A stretch of 28,209 nt of DNA from positions 1-28,209 of the forward strand of contig USFG01000014.1 of the NCBI GenBank assembly GCA_900553855.1. Reading direction: 5' to 3'. Shown here in pieces: positions 16,222-23,247 of this stretch. The notes under the pieces are model-generated. The model worked only from the letters and a program-made list of their open reading frames with translations, was not told the origin of the DNA and made no database searches. How positions within the stretch are numbered: the stretch's first letter is position 1; each line of letters starts with the position of its first letter. The position numbers and the translations under genes are program-made. The DNA is from an uncultured Mycoplasmatota bacterium (GTDB taxonomy: Bacteria > Bacillota_I > Bacilli_A > RF39 > UBA660).

Positions 16222-16253
16222 CGACATATTATTTACTTTAAGTATCTTATAAT
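16220..16253 (+). promoter_or_regulatory. Spo0A-type promoter of spoIIGA-sigE
   Basis: TTCGACA (16220-16226) is an exact reverse-strand Spo0A core (TGTCGAA). It overlaps a -35-like TCGACA (16221-16226), and a perfect TATAAT lies at 16248-16253. The spacer is 21 bases (22 if the hexamer is TTCGAC). In Bacillus the spoIIG promoter also has an unusually long (22 bp) spacer and a Spo0A box on its -35, so the architecture is conserved. Confidence 0.82.
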
Positions 16254-16270
16254 TTTTAAGGTGATGATAA

Positions 16271-17035
16271 ATGGTAATATATGTTGATTTAATTATAATA
16301 TTTAACTTTTTAATTGACTTATTACTTTTAATAGGAGTATCTGTTATATTAAAAAGAAAACCAAATATTGTACGTATAATTATTGCCTCTATTTTTGGCT
16401 CATTATCAACAATTCTATTATTTTATATAAACAACAACTTATTATTATTAACATACAAATTTATAACTAGCATAATTATGATAGTAATCAGTTTTAAATA
16501 TCAAAATTTTAATTATTTCAAAGACAATTTAGTTTATTTATATATCTTAAGTATTATTTTGGGAGGAACAATTTACTTACTTAATGATACAGTTACATTA
16601 TCAAATAAAGGATACATATTCAAAAACAATGGCTTAAAAATAAATCTTTACATACTTCTACTAATTAGCCCAATCATTATAATTAAATACATAAATAAAC
16701 AAAAACATTATCAAACCGAATATCAAAATTATTACAATATTGAAATTTATTACAATGATAAAGTTATTAAAGATACCGCCTTTTTAGATACTGGAAATAA
16801 TCTAAAAGATCCTTATTTTCATAAACCGATTATTTTAGTAAATTCATCATTAATACAGGAACATATTAAAACATTTCTAGTCCCATACTATACAGTTAAC
16901 AATAAAGATTTATTAGAAGTATTTTCCCCACAAAAAATATTAGTTAATAATAAAAAAACTAAAAAAGCCTTAATTGGTTTATCAGATGTAAACATAAATG
17001 GAATAAAAATTATATTAAATAAGGAGATACTATGA
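16271..17035 (+). CDS. spoIIGA: Sigma-E processing peptidase SpoIIGA
   Basis: SpoIIGA is a membrane aspartic protease that removes the pro-sequence of sigma-E in the mother cell after a signal from the forespore. Residues 1-140 hold five hydrophobic spans; the C-terminal half is the protease with KDTAFLDTGNNLKDP (catalytic D173 in DTGN). 254 residues is shorter than Bacillus (309), mainly in the protease end. AAGGTGAT precedes the ATG. The TGA stop overlaps the sigE ATG by four bases, so enzyme and substrate are translationally coupled. Confidence 0.93.
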   Translation: MVIYVDLIIIFNFLIDLLLLIGVSVILKRKPNIVRIIIASIFGSLSTILLFYINNNLLLLTYKFITSIIMIVISFKYQNFNYFKDNLVYLYILSIILGGTIYLLNDTVTLSNKGYIFKNNGLKINLYILLLISPIIIIKYINKQKHYQTEYQNYYNIEIYYNDKVIKDTAFLDTGNNLKDPYFHKPIILVNSSLIQEHIKTFLVPYYTVNNKDLLEVFSPQKILVNNKKTKKALIGLSDVNINGIKIILNKEIL

Positions 17036-17724
17036 GAAAGTTAATTGATTTAATATTTAAGTTATTAAAAATAGATAATAGTTTATTATTTATCGGAAGT
17101 ACTGATATTTTACCTCCACCTCTATCTAAAGAAGAAGAACTAGAAGAAATAATTAAAAGTAAACAAGGTGACATAGTTGCTAGAAACAAGCTTATTGAGC
17201 ATAACCTAAGATTAGTAGTATTTTTAGCTAAAAAATATGAGAGTACCGGTTATGATTTAGAAGATCTAGTATCTATTGGATCTATTGGGTTAATAAAAGG
17301 AATTGAAACTTATAAGCCTGATAAAAATATTAGATTAGCGACTTATGCATCCCGCTGTATTGCTAACGAGATTTTAATGTATATTCGTAAAAATAAAAAA
17401 AGAAAAACAGAAGTTTCTTTAGAAGATGCTATAAACTATGACACGGAAGGAAACGAATTACATTTAGAGGATATTTTAGGTACTGATAATAATATCGTAT
17501 TTGATGAATTTTCTTTAAAAGTAGATAAAGATTTATTAAAAAAAGAATTAATTAAGTTAAATGACCGTGAAAAAGAAATAATGACTCTACGATATGGTTT
17601 AAATAACAATGAAGAATATACACAAAAAGAAGTAGCTGCTATGTTAGGCATAAGCCAGTCATACATATCTCGCATTGAAAAAAAGGTTATTAAAAAACTC
17701 CAAACAATCATGGAAGTTAAATAA
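17032..17724 (+). CDS. sigE: Sporulation sigma factor E (pro-form)
   Basis: Mother-cell sigma factor made as an inactive precursor. The N-terminal pro-sequence (about residues 1-20, MRKLIDLIFKLLKIDNSLLF) is amphipathic; IGSTDILPPPLSKEEE follows, matching Bacillus sigma-E (YIGGSEALPPPLSKDEE). Core motifs: DLVSIGSIGLIKGIETYKPD (region 2.2), ATYASRCIANEILMYIRK (2.3/2.4), and TQKEVAAMLGISQSYISRIE (4.2). 230 residues versus 239. AAGGAGATACT precedes the ATG. It is the second gene of the spoIIGA operon. Confidence 0.96.
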   Translation: MRKLIDLIFKLLKIDNSLLFIGSTDILPPPLSKEEELEEIIKSKQGDIVARNKLIEHNLRLVVFLAKKYESTGYDLEDLVSIGSIGLIKGIETYKPDKNIRLATYASRCIANEILMYIRKNKKRKTEVSLEDAINYDTEGNELHLEDILGTDNNIVFDEFSLKVDKDLLKKELIKLNDREKEIMTLRYGLNNNEEYTQKEVAAMLGISQSYISRIEKKVIKKLQTIMEVK

Positions 17725-17748
17725 TATGAAATTGCGTATTTTAGCATC

Positions 17749-17777
17749 TTGAAAATTCGTTAAATTATTGCTATAAT
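17749..17777 (+). promoter_or_regulatory. Strong promoter downstream of sigE
   Basis: TTGAAA (17749-17754), 17 bases, TATAAT (17772-17777) with an extended -10 (TGCTATAAT). No gene follows within reach before a terminator at 17857, so it appears to drive a short untranslated RNA. Confidence 0.75.
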
Positions 17778-17805
17778 GAATACGTAAGCAAAGCTTGCAT
17801 AAAAT

Positions 17806-17838
17806 AAAAAAGGAACACCTAATTTGGACAGTTAGGTG
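17806..17838 (-). terminator. Possible minus-strand terminator for the small membrane peptide gene
   Basis: In the minus sense the same stem CACCTAA/TTAGGTG (17838-17816) is followed, after TTCC, by six T and then ATTTT. It could end transcription of the convergent 26-codon gene. The four-base gap before the T run weakens the call. Confidence 0.5.
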
Positions 17839-17856
17839 ATTACCAATTTGTTGTTT

Positions 17857-17893
17857 TCACCAAAACCCCCAAAAGTTTATGGTGATTTTTTAT
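17857..17893 (+). terminator. Intrinsic terminator of the small RNA
   Basis: TCACCA (17857-17862) pairs with TGGTGA (17880-17885); AAAC and GTTT extend it past one bulged A; six T follow (17886-17891). Confidence 0.75.
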
Positions 17894-17970
17894 ATCAATT
17901 TAATTATAATAAATAACAATATAAAAATAATTACTATAAGAAAAAGGATTAAATAATCTATCTTTCTCAT
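17890..17970 (-). CDS. Tiny membrane peptide (26 aa)
   Basis: The frame reads MRKIDYLILFLIVIIFILLF, then six more residues ending KLI. A basic start and a single hydrophobic helix fill the whole peptide. The ribosome site AAAGGAGTGG ends 5 bases before the ATG and is one of the best in the window, which is the main reason to call it. It faces the small RNA candidate and overlaps that RNA's terminator T run by a few bases. No clear promoter is seen. Similar tiny one-span proteins occur in sporulation loci (for example SpoVM-size peptides), but no homology is claimed. Confidence 0.5.
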   Translation of the reverse strand: MRKIDYLILFLIVIIFILLFIIIKLI

Positions 17971-18063
17971 AAAACCACTCCTTTATTTAAAATATTAAAG
18001 ATATGGAGTAATCACCCAAACATAATCACCATCTCTATATTCAACACAATAACTATTTAAACT

Positions 18064-18094
18064 TGAATAAACAATTTAAAATCTTTCCACTATA
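18064..18094 (+). promoter_or_regulatory. Sigma-F/sigma-G-like promoter of sigG
   Basis: TGAATA (18064-18069), 18 bases, CACTATA (18088-18094). This is close to the forespore consensus (TGAATA / CATNNTA). In Bacillus sigG is transcribed first by sigma-F and then by sigma-G itself. Confidence 0.55.
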
Positions 18095-18114
18095 AATTAG
18101 AGGAGAGATTTTTT

Positions 18115-18888
18115 ATGGGAAAATACAAAGTTGAAATAACTGGAATTGATACAAATAAGTTAAAAGTATTAAAAAATAATGAAACAATTGAATTATTTAA
18201 AAAATATCAAAAAGGAGACAAACTCGCCAAAGAAGAAATAGTTAATGGAAATTTAAAACTTGTCTTAAGCATCATCAAACATTACAATAGTGGTAAATAT
18301 GATATGAATGATTTATTTCAAATTGGAACTGTTGGTTTAATAAAAGCCGTTGATAATTTTTCACTTGAATACGATGTTAAATTTTCAACTTATGCCGTAC
18401 CTTTAATATTAGGAGAAGTAAAAAGATTTATAAGAGAATCATGTGTAGTAAGAATATCAAGAAGCATTAAAGATACTGCATATCAAATTCTTAAATTTAA
18501 AGAAAGTTATATGTTAAAAAATGGCATAGAACCATCAAATAAACAAATATGTCATGAATTAAATATTACCGAATATGACTTATCTTTAGCGTTAGAATCA
18601 TTAATTGAGCCAGTATCCATTTCCGAACCAATCTATAATGATGGAGGAGATACTATTTATTTAGAAGATCAATTATCTAATCAAAAAGATATGATAGATT
18701 CAAATGATACAATTTCTCTAACTGGTGCCTTAAATAAAATTAATAAAAGAGAAAGAAATGTTTTATATTCTAGATATATTTATGGTAAAACCCAGTTAGA
18801 AATAGCAGCAGATTTAGGAGTATCGCAAGCCCAAGTATCACGTATTGAAAAAAGTGCTATTAACAACATGAAAAAGTATTTAAAATAA
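18115..18888 (+). CDS. sigG: Sporulation sigma factor G
   Basis: Late forespore sigma factor. The N-terminus MGKYKVEITGIDTNKLKVLK is the specific SigG start (Bacillus: RNKVEICGVDTSKLPVLK), followed by VNGNLKLVLSIIKHYN, DLFQIGTVGLIKAVDNFSLE, KFSTYAVPLILGEVKRFIRE, VSISEPIYNDGGDTIYLEDQ and TQLEIAADLGVSQAQVSRIE. 257 residues, close to Bacillus (260). GAGGAGAG lies upstream of the ATG. It is separated from sigE by 390 bases holding its own forespore-type promoter, the RNA candidate and a tiny minus-strand gene. Confidence 0.97.
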   Translation: MGKYKVEITGIDTNKLKVLKNNETIELFKKYQKGDKLAKEEIVNGNLKLVLSIIKHYNSGKYDMNDLFQIGTVGLIKAVDNFSLEYDVKFSTYAVPLILGEVKRFIRESCVVRISRSIKDTAYQILKFKESYMLKNGIEPSNKQICHELNITEYDLSLALESLIEPVSISEPIYNDGGDTIYLEDQLSNQKDMIDSNDTISLTGALNKINKRERNVLYSRYIYGKTQLEIAADLGVSQAQVSRIEKSAINNMKKYLK

Positions 18889-18912
18889 GCATATAATTAA
18901 ATGGTGATAATC

Positions 18913-19134
18913 ATGTTAATGTCTGATATGCAAAACAAAGAAGTAATTAATCAAACAACAGGTGCCAATTTAGGTCGAATAATTGATTTAGATGTTAACG
19001 AAAATGGTTATATAAATTATTTAATTGTAGGTTCATTAAAAATGATTAAAAAATTATCTTCCCCAGAATATAAAGTTGAATATTCTTCAATTAAAAAAAT
19101 TGGTAAAGATGTAATACTTGTAGAATTAAATTAA
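18913..19134 (+). CDS. YlmC/YmxH family PRC-barrel sporulation protein
   Basis: Small beta-barrel protein. MSDMQNKEVINQTTGANLGR is followed by IIDLDVNENG..., matching the family pattern (SELxGKEVVDxxxGxxLGxxxDxxxD). The start at 18913 is chosen because GGTGAT (18903-18908) is well placed for it; an ATG at 18901 lies at the edge of the ribosome site and would add only MVII. This gives 73 residues. The position directly after sigG matches Bacillus (sigG-ylmA-ylmC). Role unknown; family members are often sporulation-linked. Confidence 0.82.
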   Translation: MLMSDMQNKEVINQTTGANLGRIIDLDVNENGYINYLIVGSLKMIKKLSSPEYKVEYSSIKKIGKDVILVELN

Positions 19135-19146
19135 TTTAAGTATAAT
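19118..19146 (+). promoter_or_regulatory. Probable promoter for lspA-rluD
   Basis: TTGTAG (19118-19123), 17 bases, perfect TATAAT (19141-19146). Transcription would start only about 10 bases before the lspA ATG. The -35 overlaps the end of the preceding gene. Confidence 0.55.
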
Positions 19147-19162
19147 ATTGAATGTGATTTAC

Positions 19163-19606
19163 ATGAAAAAATACAAATATATATTTCTTTCTTTATTAAT
19201 AATATTATTAGATCAATTATCTAAATATTTAATTAATAATAATTTTATTTTAAATAAAGAATATCCTTTAATTAATAATTTCTTTTATATTACTAACGCT
19301 CATAATACTGGTGCTGCATTTAGTATCTTATCAGGATATAATATTTTATTATTACTAATTACAATTTTAACGATTTATATATTAATGAAAAATGTTAATA
19401 AAAATATAAGTTTTTATATTTTATTAGGAGGAATAATAGGAAACTTTATTGATCGTATATTTCTAGGTTATGTTAGAGATTTCTTAGATTTTAGAATATT
19501 TAACTATAATTTTCCTATTTTTAATATAAGCGATATATGTATTTGTATAGGTATATTTTTAATGATAATAGAAGTAGTAAAGGAAGATAAAAATGCAAGT
19601 AGATGA
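19163..19606 (+). CDS. lspA: Lipoprotein signal peptidase (signal peptidase II)
   Basis: Membrane aspartic protease that cleaves the signal peptide of prolipoproteins. Four spans. Conserved motifs: ITNAHNTGAAFSIL, LGGIIGNFIDRIFLGYVRDFLDF with the first catalytic Asp (NFIDR), and FPIFNISDICICIG with the second (NISD). The ATG at 19163 (MKKYKYIF) is preferred over a TTG at 19148: TGTGAT is correctly spaced for it and the shorter form is the normal 147 residues. It ends in TGA, overlapping rluD by 14 bases. The lspA-rluD pair matches lspA-ylyB of Bacillus. Confidence 0.94.
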   Translation: MKKYKYIFLSLLIILLDQLSKYLINNNFILNKEYPLINNFFYITNAHNTGAAFSILSGYNILLLLITILTIYILMKNVNKNISFYILLGGIIGNFIDRIFLGYVRDFLDFRIFNYNFPIFNISDICICIGIFLMIIEVVKEDKNASR

Positions 19607-20489
19607 AAATAATATTAATAAAAGAATAGATAAATATTTAAGTGAAAATACTGAATATTCCAGAAGTACTATTCAAAAAATGATTGATAACGGTAACATA
19701 ACAGTAAATAGTAAACCAACCAAATCAAGTTATAAATTAGAGTTAAACGACATTATTACAATTGATAATAATTTTAAAGAAGAAACTGATATTTTACCAG
19801 AAAATATAAAGTTAGATATTGTTTATGAAGATGATGATTTAATGATTATTAATAAGCCAAGTGGAATGGTTGTTCATCCTGGAAATGGTAATCATGAACA
19901 TACATTAGTAAATGCTCTTTTAGGTTATACAAATAATTTAAGTACTAATAATGATGATATAAGACCAGGAATCGTACATCGTATTGATAAAGATACCAGT
20001 GGGTTAATGGTAGTTGCTAAAAATAATAAATGTCATGAGTTATTAGCTGAAGCATTTAAAAATAAAACTATTAATAGATATTATACAGCGTTAGTAATAG
20101 GTGAACTTGATACTGAATCAGGAATAATAGATGCCCCAATTGGACGTGATCCTAATGAAAGAAAACGCTATACTGTAACTAAACAAAATAGCAAAACAGC
20201 AATAACTCATTTTAATGTAATTAAAAGATATAAAGGTTATACATTATTAAATTTAAAATTAGATACTGGAAGAACCCATCAAATAAGAGTGCATATGAAA
20301 TATATTGGTTATCCCATTTATAATGATCCTGTCTATACTAATGCCAAATGCTCTGATTTTGGTCAGTTCCTTCACTCAAGAGAAATCGATTTTAATCATC
20401 CAATTACTAATAAACATCTTCATTTTACAGCCCCTTTACCAAAAGAATTTCAAGATTTTATTAATAACCTGACTAGTTTAGAATCATAA
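19593..20489 (+). CDS. RluD-type pseudouridine synthase (YlyB-like)
   Basis: Residues 1-60 form an S4 RNA-binding domain (NINKRIDKYLSENTEYSRST, then IQKMIDNGNITVNSK). The catalytic domain has VYEDDDLMIINKPSGMVVHP, HRIDKDTSGLMVVAKNN with catalytic Asp, and LDTGRTHQIRVHMKYIGYP. 298 residues is normal for RluD. By family it modifies helix 69 of 23S rRNA (U1911/1915/1917), but YlyB specificity is not certain. AAGGAAG precedes the ATG, within the lspA end. The last 17 bases overlap the convergent membrane gene. Confidence 0.93.
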   Translation: MQVDENNINKRIDKYLSENTEYSRSTIQKMIDNGNITVNSKPTKSSYKLELNDIITIDNNFKEETDILPENIKLDIVYEDDDLMIINKPSGMVVHPGNGNHEHTLVNALLGYTNNLSTNNDDIRPGIVHRIDKDTSGLMVVAKNNKCHELLAEAFKNKTINRYYTALVIGELDTESGIIDAPIGRDPNERKRYTVTKQNSKTAITHFNVIKRYKGYTLLNLKLDTGRTHQIRVHMKYIGYPIYNDPVYTNAKCSDFGQFLHSREIDFNHPITNKHLHFTAPLPKEFQDFINNLTSLES

Positions 20490-20919
20490 CAATCATTAAA
20501 CCAATCAAATTAAACATATTAAATAAAATAGATGGAATAATCAAATAAGAATTAGTTCTATCTATTTTTTTACTTTCAAGATATACAAAAATGCTACTAA
20601 CAAAAACAATACATAAACAAATTACACTAAGTATTAAACAATTAAATTTAAAGAAAAATAAACCAAATACCTGAGTAAAAATATAATTTAAAATATAAAC
20701 AAAATTGTAGTTATTATTTAAATCAAAACCAGTAAATAATTTATAAAAAACATAATTATTTATTAAAGTTAGTAAAAAATACATAATAATAAAGTACTTA
20801 TAATTAATGTTTATTATACCTTGTAAAGTAGTTATATAAGCATAATTAATAGGAAATAATATCAAAGTAATATTCCAAAATAATATTAAAATCAAAAAAA
20901 ATATAATTTTTCTTAGCAT
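20473..20919 (-). CDS. Five-span membrane protein, divergent TspO-like
   Basis: 148 residues with five evenly spaced membrane helices. The last two, LSVICLCIVFVSSIFVYLES, then RTNSYLIIPSILFNMFNLIG and the end MILN, follow the spacing of TspO/MBR proteins (…LLxPYLxWVxFAxxLN), which bind porphyrins and cholesterol. The tryptophans typical of TspO are missing (only one Trp, residue 15), so binding function is doubtful. AAAGGAGAAAAG precedes the ATG. The gene is divergent from the rhomboid gene and convergent with rluD. TspO membership is a tentative reading. Confidence 0.55.
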   Translation of the reverse strand: MLRKIIFFLILILFWNITLILFPINYAYITTLQGIININYKYFIIMYFLLTLINNYVFYKLFTGFDLNNNYNFVYILNYIFTQVFGLFFFKFNCLILSVICLCIVFVSSIFVYLESKKIDRTNSYLIIPSILFNMFNLIGLMIVMILN

Positions 20920-20981
20920 CTTTTCTCCTTTACTTAAGAAATTAATTGTTATAAAATATTATATGAAATTAGGTGAATTAA

Positions 20982-22097
20982 ATGAATTACATGGATCAAA
21001 AAGAAGAATTAATAATGAAATTAGTTCATTACTTTATAACCGAAGAAAATTATGAACCAATGATAGTTAATGGAGTAAAAAATGAAATATGGTTAGAAAA
21101 TTTAGAAGCACCATATAAAGTAATCCGTATTAACTCTAATTATATTCATAATGATGATCAATTAGAATTTGATAATTTTAAAATTAAAAATGTAACTAAG
21201 CAAATTAAACAAAAAACTTTAACATTAAATATGAAAACTCTTAATTTATTACTTGATGTAGGTGATAACGTTAATGTAAAACCATCTAAAAACATCGATA
21301 ATTATAAAATAAATGATATTAAAGATTTAAGAGATGATAATAGTATTGCTGGTTTATTTCCTAAATTAAAAACAATATCTTTAAAGAAAGATAATTCCTT
21401 TGATACTTTTGTAAGAATAACTAACGATATTAATGAAAAGAATGAAGAAAAAGGAAAAAGATTTGAAAATATATTTGCTCCTAAAAAAATAGTAGTAACT
21501 AATATTTTAATAATGTTAAATGTTATTATATTTTTCTTAACTTATTTTAATGCAAAATTATTTAATAGTTTAATTTTAGATCCAACTGCTGTAAGAAACG
21601 GAGAAGTATATAGATTAATATCTTCAATATTTATGCATGGTTCTATCTATCATTTATTTGTTAATATGTATTCATTATTTTTCTTAGGAAAAGAAATAGA
21701 AACATTTTTAGGTAAAAAGAAATTTATTATTATTTACTTAATAAGTGGATTATCAGGATCATTATTATCATGTATTTTAACAAATAGTTATTCATTAGGT
21801 GCATCAGGTGCAATTTTTGGATTATTAGGAAGTTTATTATATTTTGGTATGCATTATAGATTATATTTAGGATCTGTTCTACTTAAAGAAATAGTTCCTA
21901 TTATAGTACTTAATTTACTAATTGGTTTTATATTTCCTGGAATTGACAATTTCGCTCATATCGGTGGACTTATAGGTGGTATTTTCATAACTATGGCATT
22001 AGGTATAGATAATAAAACAACTAAGAATACTAAAATAAACGGATATATTACTTTAATAATTTATTTATTATTCTTAACTTATTTATTAATAAAGTAA
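20982..22097 (+). CDS. Rhomboid intramembrane serine protease (GluP/YqgP-like)
   Basis: Cleaves membrane proteins within the bilayer. A cytoplasmic N-terminal domain of about 165 residues comes first, as in Bacillus YqgP/GluP. Then a six- to seven-span rhomboid core: MHGSIYHLFVNMYSLFFLG (H219, H224, N228 oxyanion region), SLGASGAIFGLLG with catalytic S275, and NFAHIGGLIGG with catalytic H326. 371 residues. AGGTGA precedes the ATG by five bases. Single-gene unit ending at a strong terminator. In Bacillus YqgP also handles metal transporters, of possible interest given the two ZIP genes. Confidence 0.94.
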   Translation: MNYMDQKEELIMKLVHYFITEENYEPMIVNGVKNEIWLENLEAPYKVIRINSNYIHNDDQLEFDNFKIKNVTKQIKQKTLTLNMKTLNLLLDVGDNVNVKPSKNIDNYKINDIKDLRDDNSIAGLFPKLKTISLKKDNSFDTFVRITNDINEKNEEKGKRFENIFAPKKIVVTNILIMLNVIIFFLTYFNAKLFNSLILDPTAVRNGEVYRLISSIFMHGSIYHLFVNMYSLFFLGKEIETFLGKKKFIIIYLISGLSGSLLSCILTNSYSLGASGAIFGLLGSLLYFGMHYRLYLGSVLLKEIVPIIVLNLLIGFIFPGIDNFAHIGGLIGGIFITMALGIDNKTTKNTKINGYITLIIYLLFLTYLLIK

Positions 22098-22109
22098 GTT
22101 GAAATTTAC

Positions 22110-22142
22110 GGGTTTACAGAGTATGTGTAAACCTTTTTATTT
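22110..22142 (+). terminator. Intrinsic terminator after the rhomboid gene
   Basis: GGTTTACA (22111-22118), loop GAGTATG, TGTAAACC (22126-22133), then TTTTT. Confidence 0.88.
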
Positions 22143-22193
22143 ATTAAATTAAATAATATATATTTGTGCTAAAATTAAAGTAGGTGAGACAAA

Positions 22194-23000
22194 ATGAAAA
22201 TTTTAAATATTCAAAAAGCAAATGAATACTATGGAAATCTAAATGATGTAAATGCAATAAATGCATTAAAAATGAAAATATATTCAGTAGCAAGTATTGG
22301 AGCAACATTATTGCTAACAGGTTTAAATCTAAATCATGCTATGAATATTGGAACTGGAGAATTAATTAACAATGGATTATCTGTTGTCCTTCCATTAGCC
22401 TCCGCTTATACAGGTATATATTTAAACTCTGCTTTACATAAAGCTAAAGAATTAGAAAATACTAGAAAAAATAAAAATGAAGCAATAAATGCAATTGCAA
22501 GCGGATCGCTAGAAGAACAAAGAAAATTTTTACAAGATAGATATCCAGGGCTTTTTGACAGTATCACTAGACCTACTGAAAAGAAAAAAATAAAAATTGT
22601 TAATGTTGAAAAATTAAGAGATTATTATAATGAAAAAAGTAAAGAAAACAAGGGTATCGTAAATAAATTGTTACTTAGTAGTGTCGGAAGTATTGGAATA
22701 TCACTCTTACTTATGAAATTTAATATGATGAATGCAGCTGCTATTGGTGGAGCAGGCTTTAGTCAAATTGGAACTGCTTGTTTATTACCACTTTTATCAA
22801 CACTTGCTGGAGTAAAAATAAATTCATCAGTTCATGGATTAACTGAATCTGAAAATTTAACAAAAGAGCATAACCGCGTAAGTTATTTAATTAAATATGG
22901 TAGTGAAGAAGAAAAAAGAACATTCTTGCAAAAGAGATATCCTGGATTATACGACAGTATATTAGAAAATTATGAAAATAGTAAAGGAATGAGTAGATAA
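22194..23000 (+). CDS. Membrane protein made of two tandem repeat units
   Basis: 268 residues with no family recognised. Residues about 1-126 and 131-257 are two copies of one unit: a short charged helix with a Tyr-Tyr pair (NEYYGNL / RDYYNEK), two hydrophobic segments (for example VASIGATLLLTGLNL and VGSIGISLLLMKFNM; then LPLASAYTGIYLNSA and LPLLSTLAGVKINSS), and a strongly kept end block (SLEEQRKFLQDRYPGLFDSI / SEEEKRTFLQKRYPGLYDSI). The end block is the most conserved part and is probably the functional core. AGGTGAG precedes the ATG; an extended -10 (TGCTAAAAT) is at 22167-22175. It begins a probable three-gene group. Confidence 0.75.
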   Translation: MKILNIQKANEYYGNLNDVNAINALKMKIYSVASIGATLLLTGLNLNHAMNIGTGELINNGLSVVLPLASAYTGIYLNSALHKAKELENTRKNKNEAINAIASGSLEEQRKFLQDRYPGLFDSITRPTEKKKIKIVNVEKLRDYYNEKSKENKGIVNKLLLSSVGSIGISLLLMKFNMMNAAAIGGAGFSQIGTACLLPLLSTLAGVKINSSVHGLTESENLTKEHNRVSYLIKYGSEEEKRTFLQKRYPGLYDSILENYENSKGMSR

Positions 23001-23001
23001 T

Positions 23002-23214
23002 ATGGAAGATAAATATATATTAACATCAGATAATAATGAAAAATATTTAGTGATAAGTAGAACAGTTTATAATGGAATAACTTATTGTTGGATTGGAAAA
23101 TTAGATGATAGTTCAGAATACTTTTTTGGCAAAATTGTAAATGACGAAGTTGAAATTGTAGATGATCCAGAATTAATTAAAATATTAACTCCATTATTAG
23201 TAAATAACATATAA
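23002..23214 (+). CDS. Small hypothetical protein, DUF1292-like pattern
   Basis: 70 residues, soluble, acidic. It starts EDKYILTSDNNEKYLVISRT and continues VYNGITYCWIGKLDDSSEYF and then FGKIVNDEVEIVDDPELIKI. The layout (beta strands, then a 'YNGxxYxxIGKLDD' turn, then acidic end) is like small DUF1292-type proteins, but the match is weak. It starts one base after the previous stop, so it is likely co-translated with the duplicated membrane protein despite having no clear ribosome site of its own. Confidence 0.65.
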   Translation: MEDKYILTSDNNEKYLVISRTVYNGITYCWIGKLDDSSEYFFGKIVNDEVEIVDDPELIKILTPLLVNNI

Positions 23215-23247
23215 TTTACTAAGGAGTTTTTTCTTTAAGGAGGATTT

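Larger units (their letters stand above)
17784..17893 (+). ncRNA. Candidate structured small RNA between sigE and sigG
   Basis: From the promoter at 17749 to a terminator at 17893 gives an RNA of about 110 nt with no useful reading frame. Two hairpins are visible. CACCTAA (17816-17822) pairs with TTAGGTG (17832-17838) around the loop TTTGGACAG. A terminator hairpin lies at 17857-17885. The loop's TTGG can pair with CCAA at 17843-17846, a possible pseudoknot. An AAAAAAGGAAC stretch resembles a ribosome site but leads nowhere. It does not match 6S, SRP RNA or any riboswitch I know. The 5' end is estimated. Confidence 0.5.

Noticed and set aside
17436..17747. 103-codon minus-strand frame across the end of sigE
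   Set aside because: Shadow of the strongly conserved sigE frame; no ribosome site.
17784..17893. A known riboswitch or 6S/SRP RNA in the sigE-sigG gap
   Set aside because: The conserved cores I know (for example the SRP GGAAG tetraloop region, c-di-GMP, TPP, SAM or preQ1 motifs) are not present; kept only as an unclassified RNA candidate.
17995..18075. A 26-codon minus-strand open stretch with protein-like composition (CVEYRDGDYVWVITPYL end)
   Set aside because: No ATG, GTG or TTG start and no ribosome site; it overlaps the sigG promoter. At most a relic of a decayed gene.
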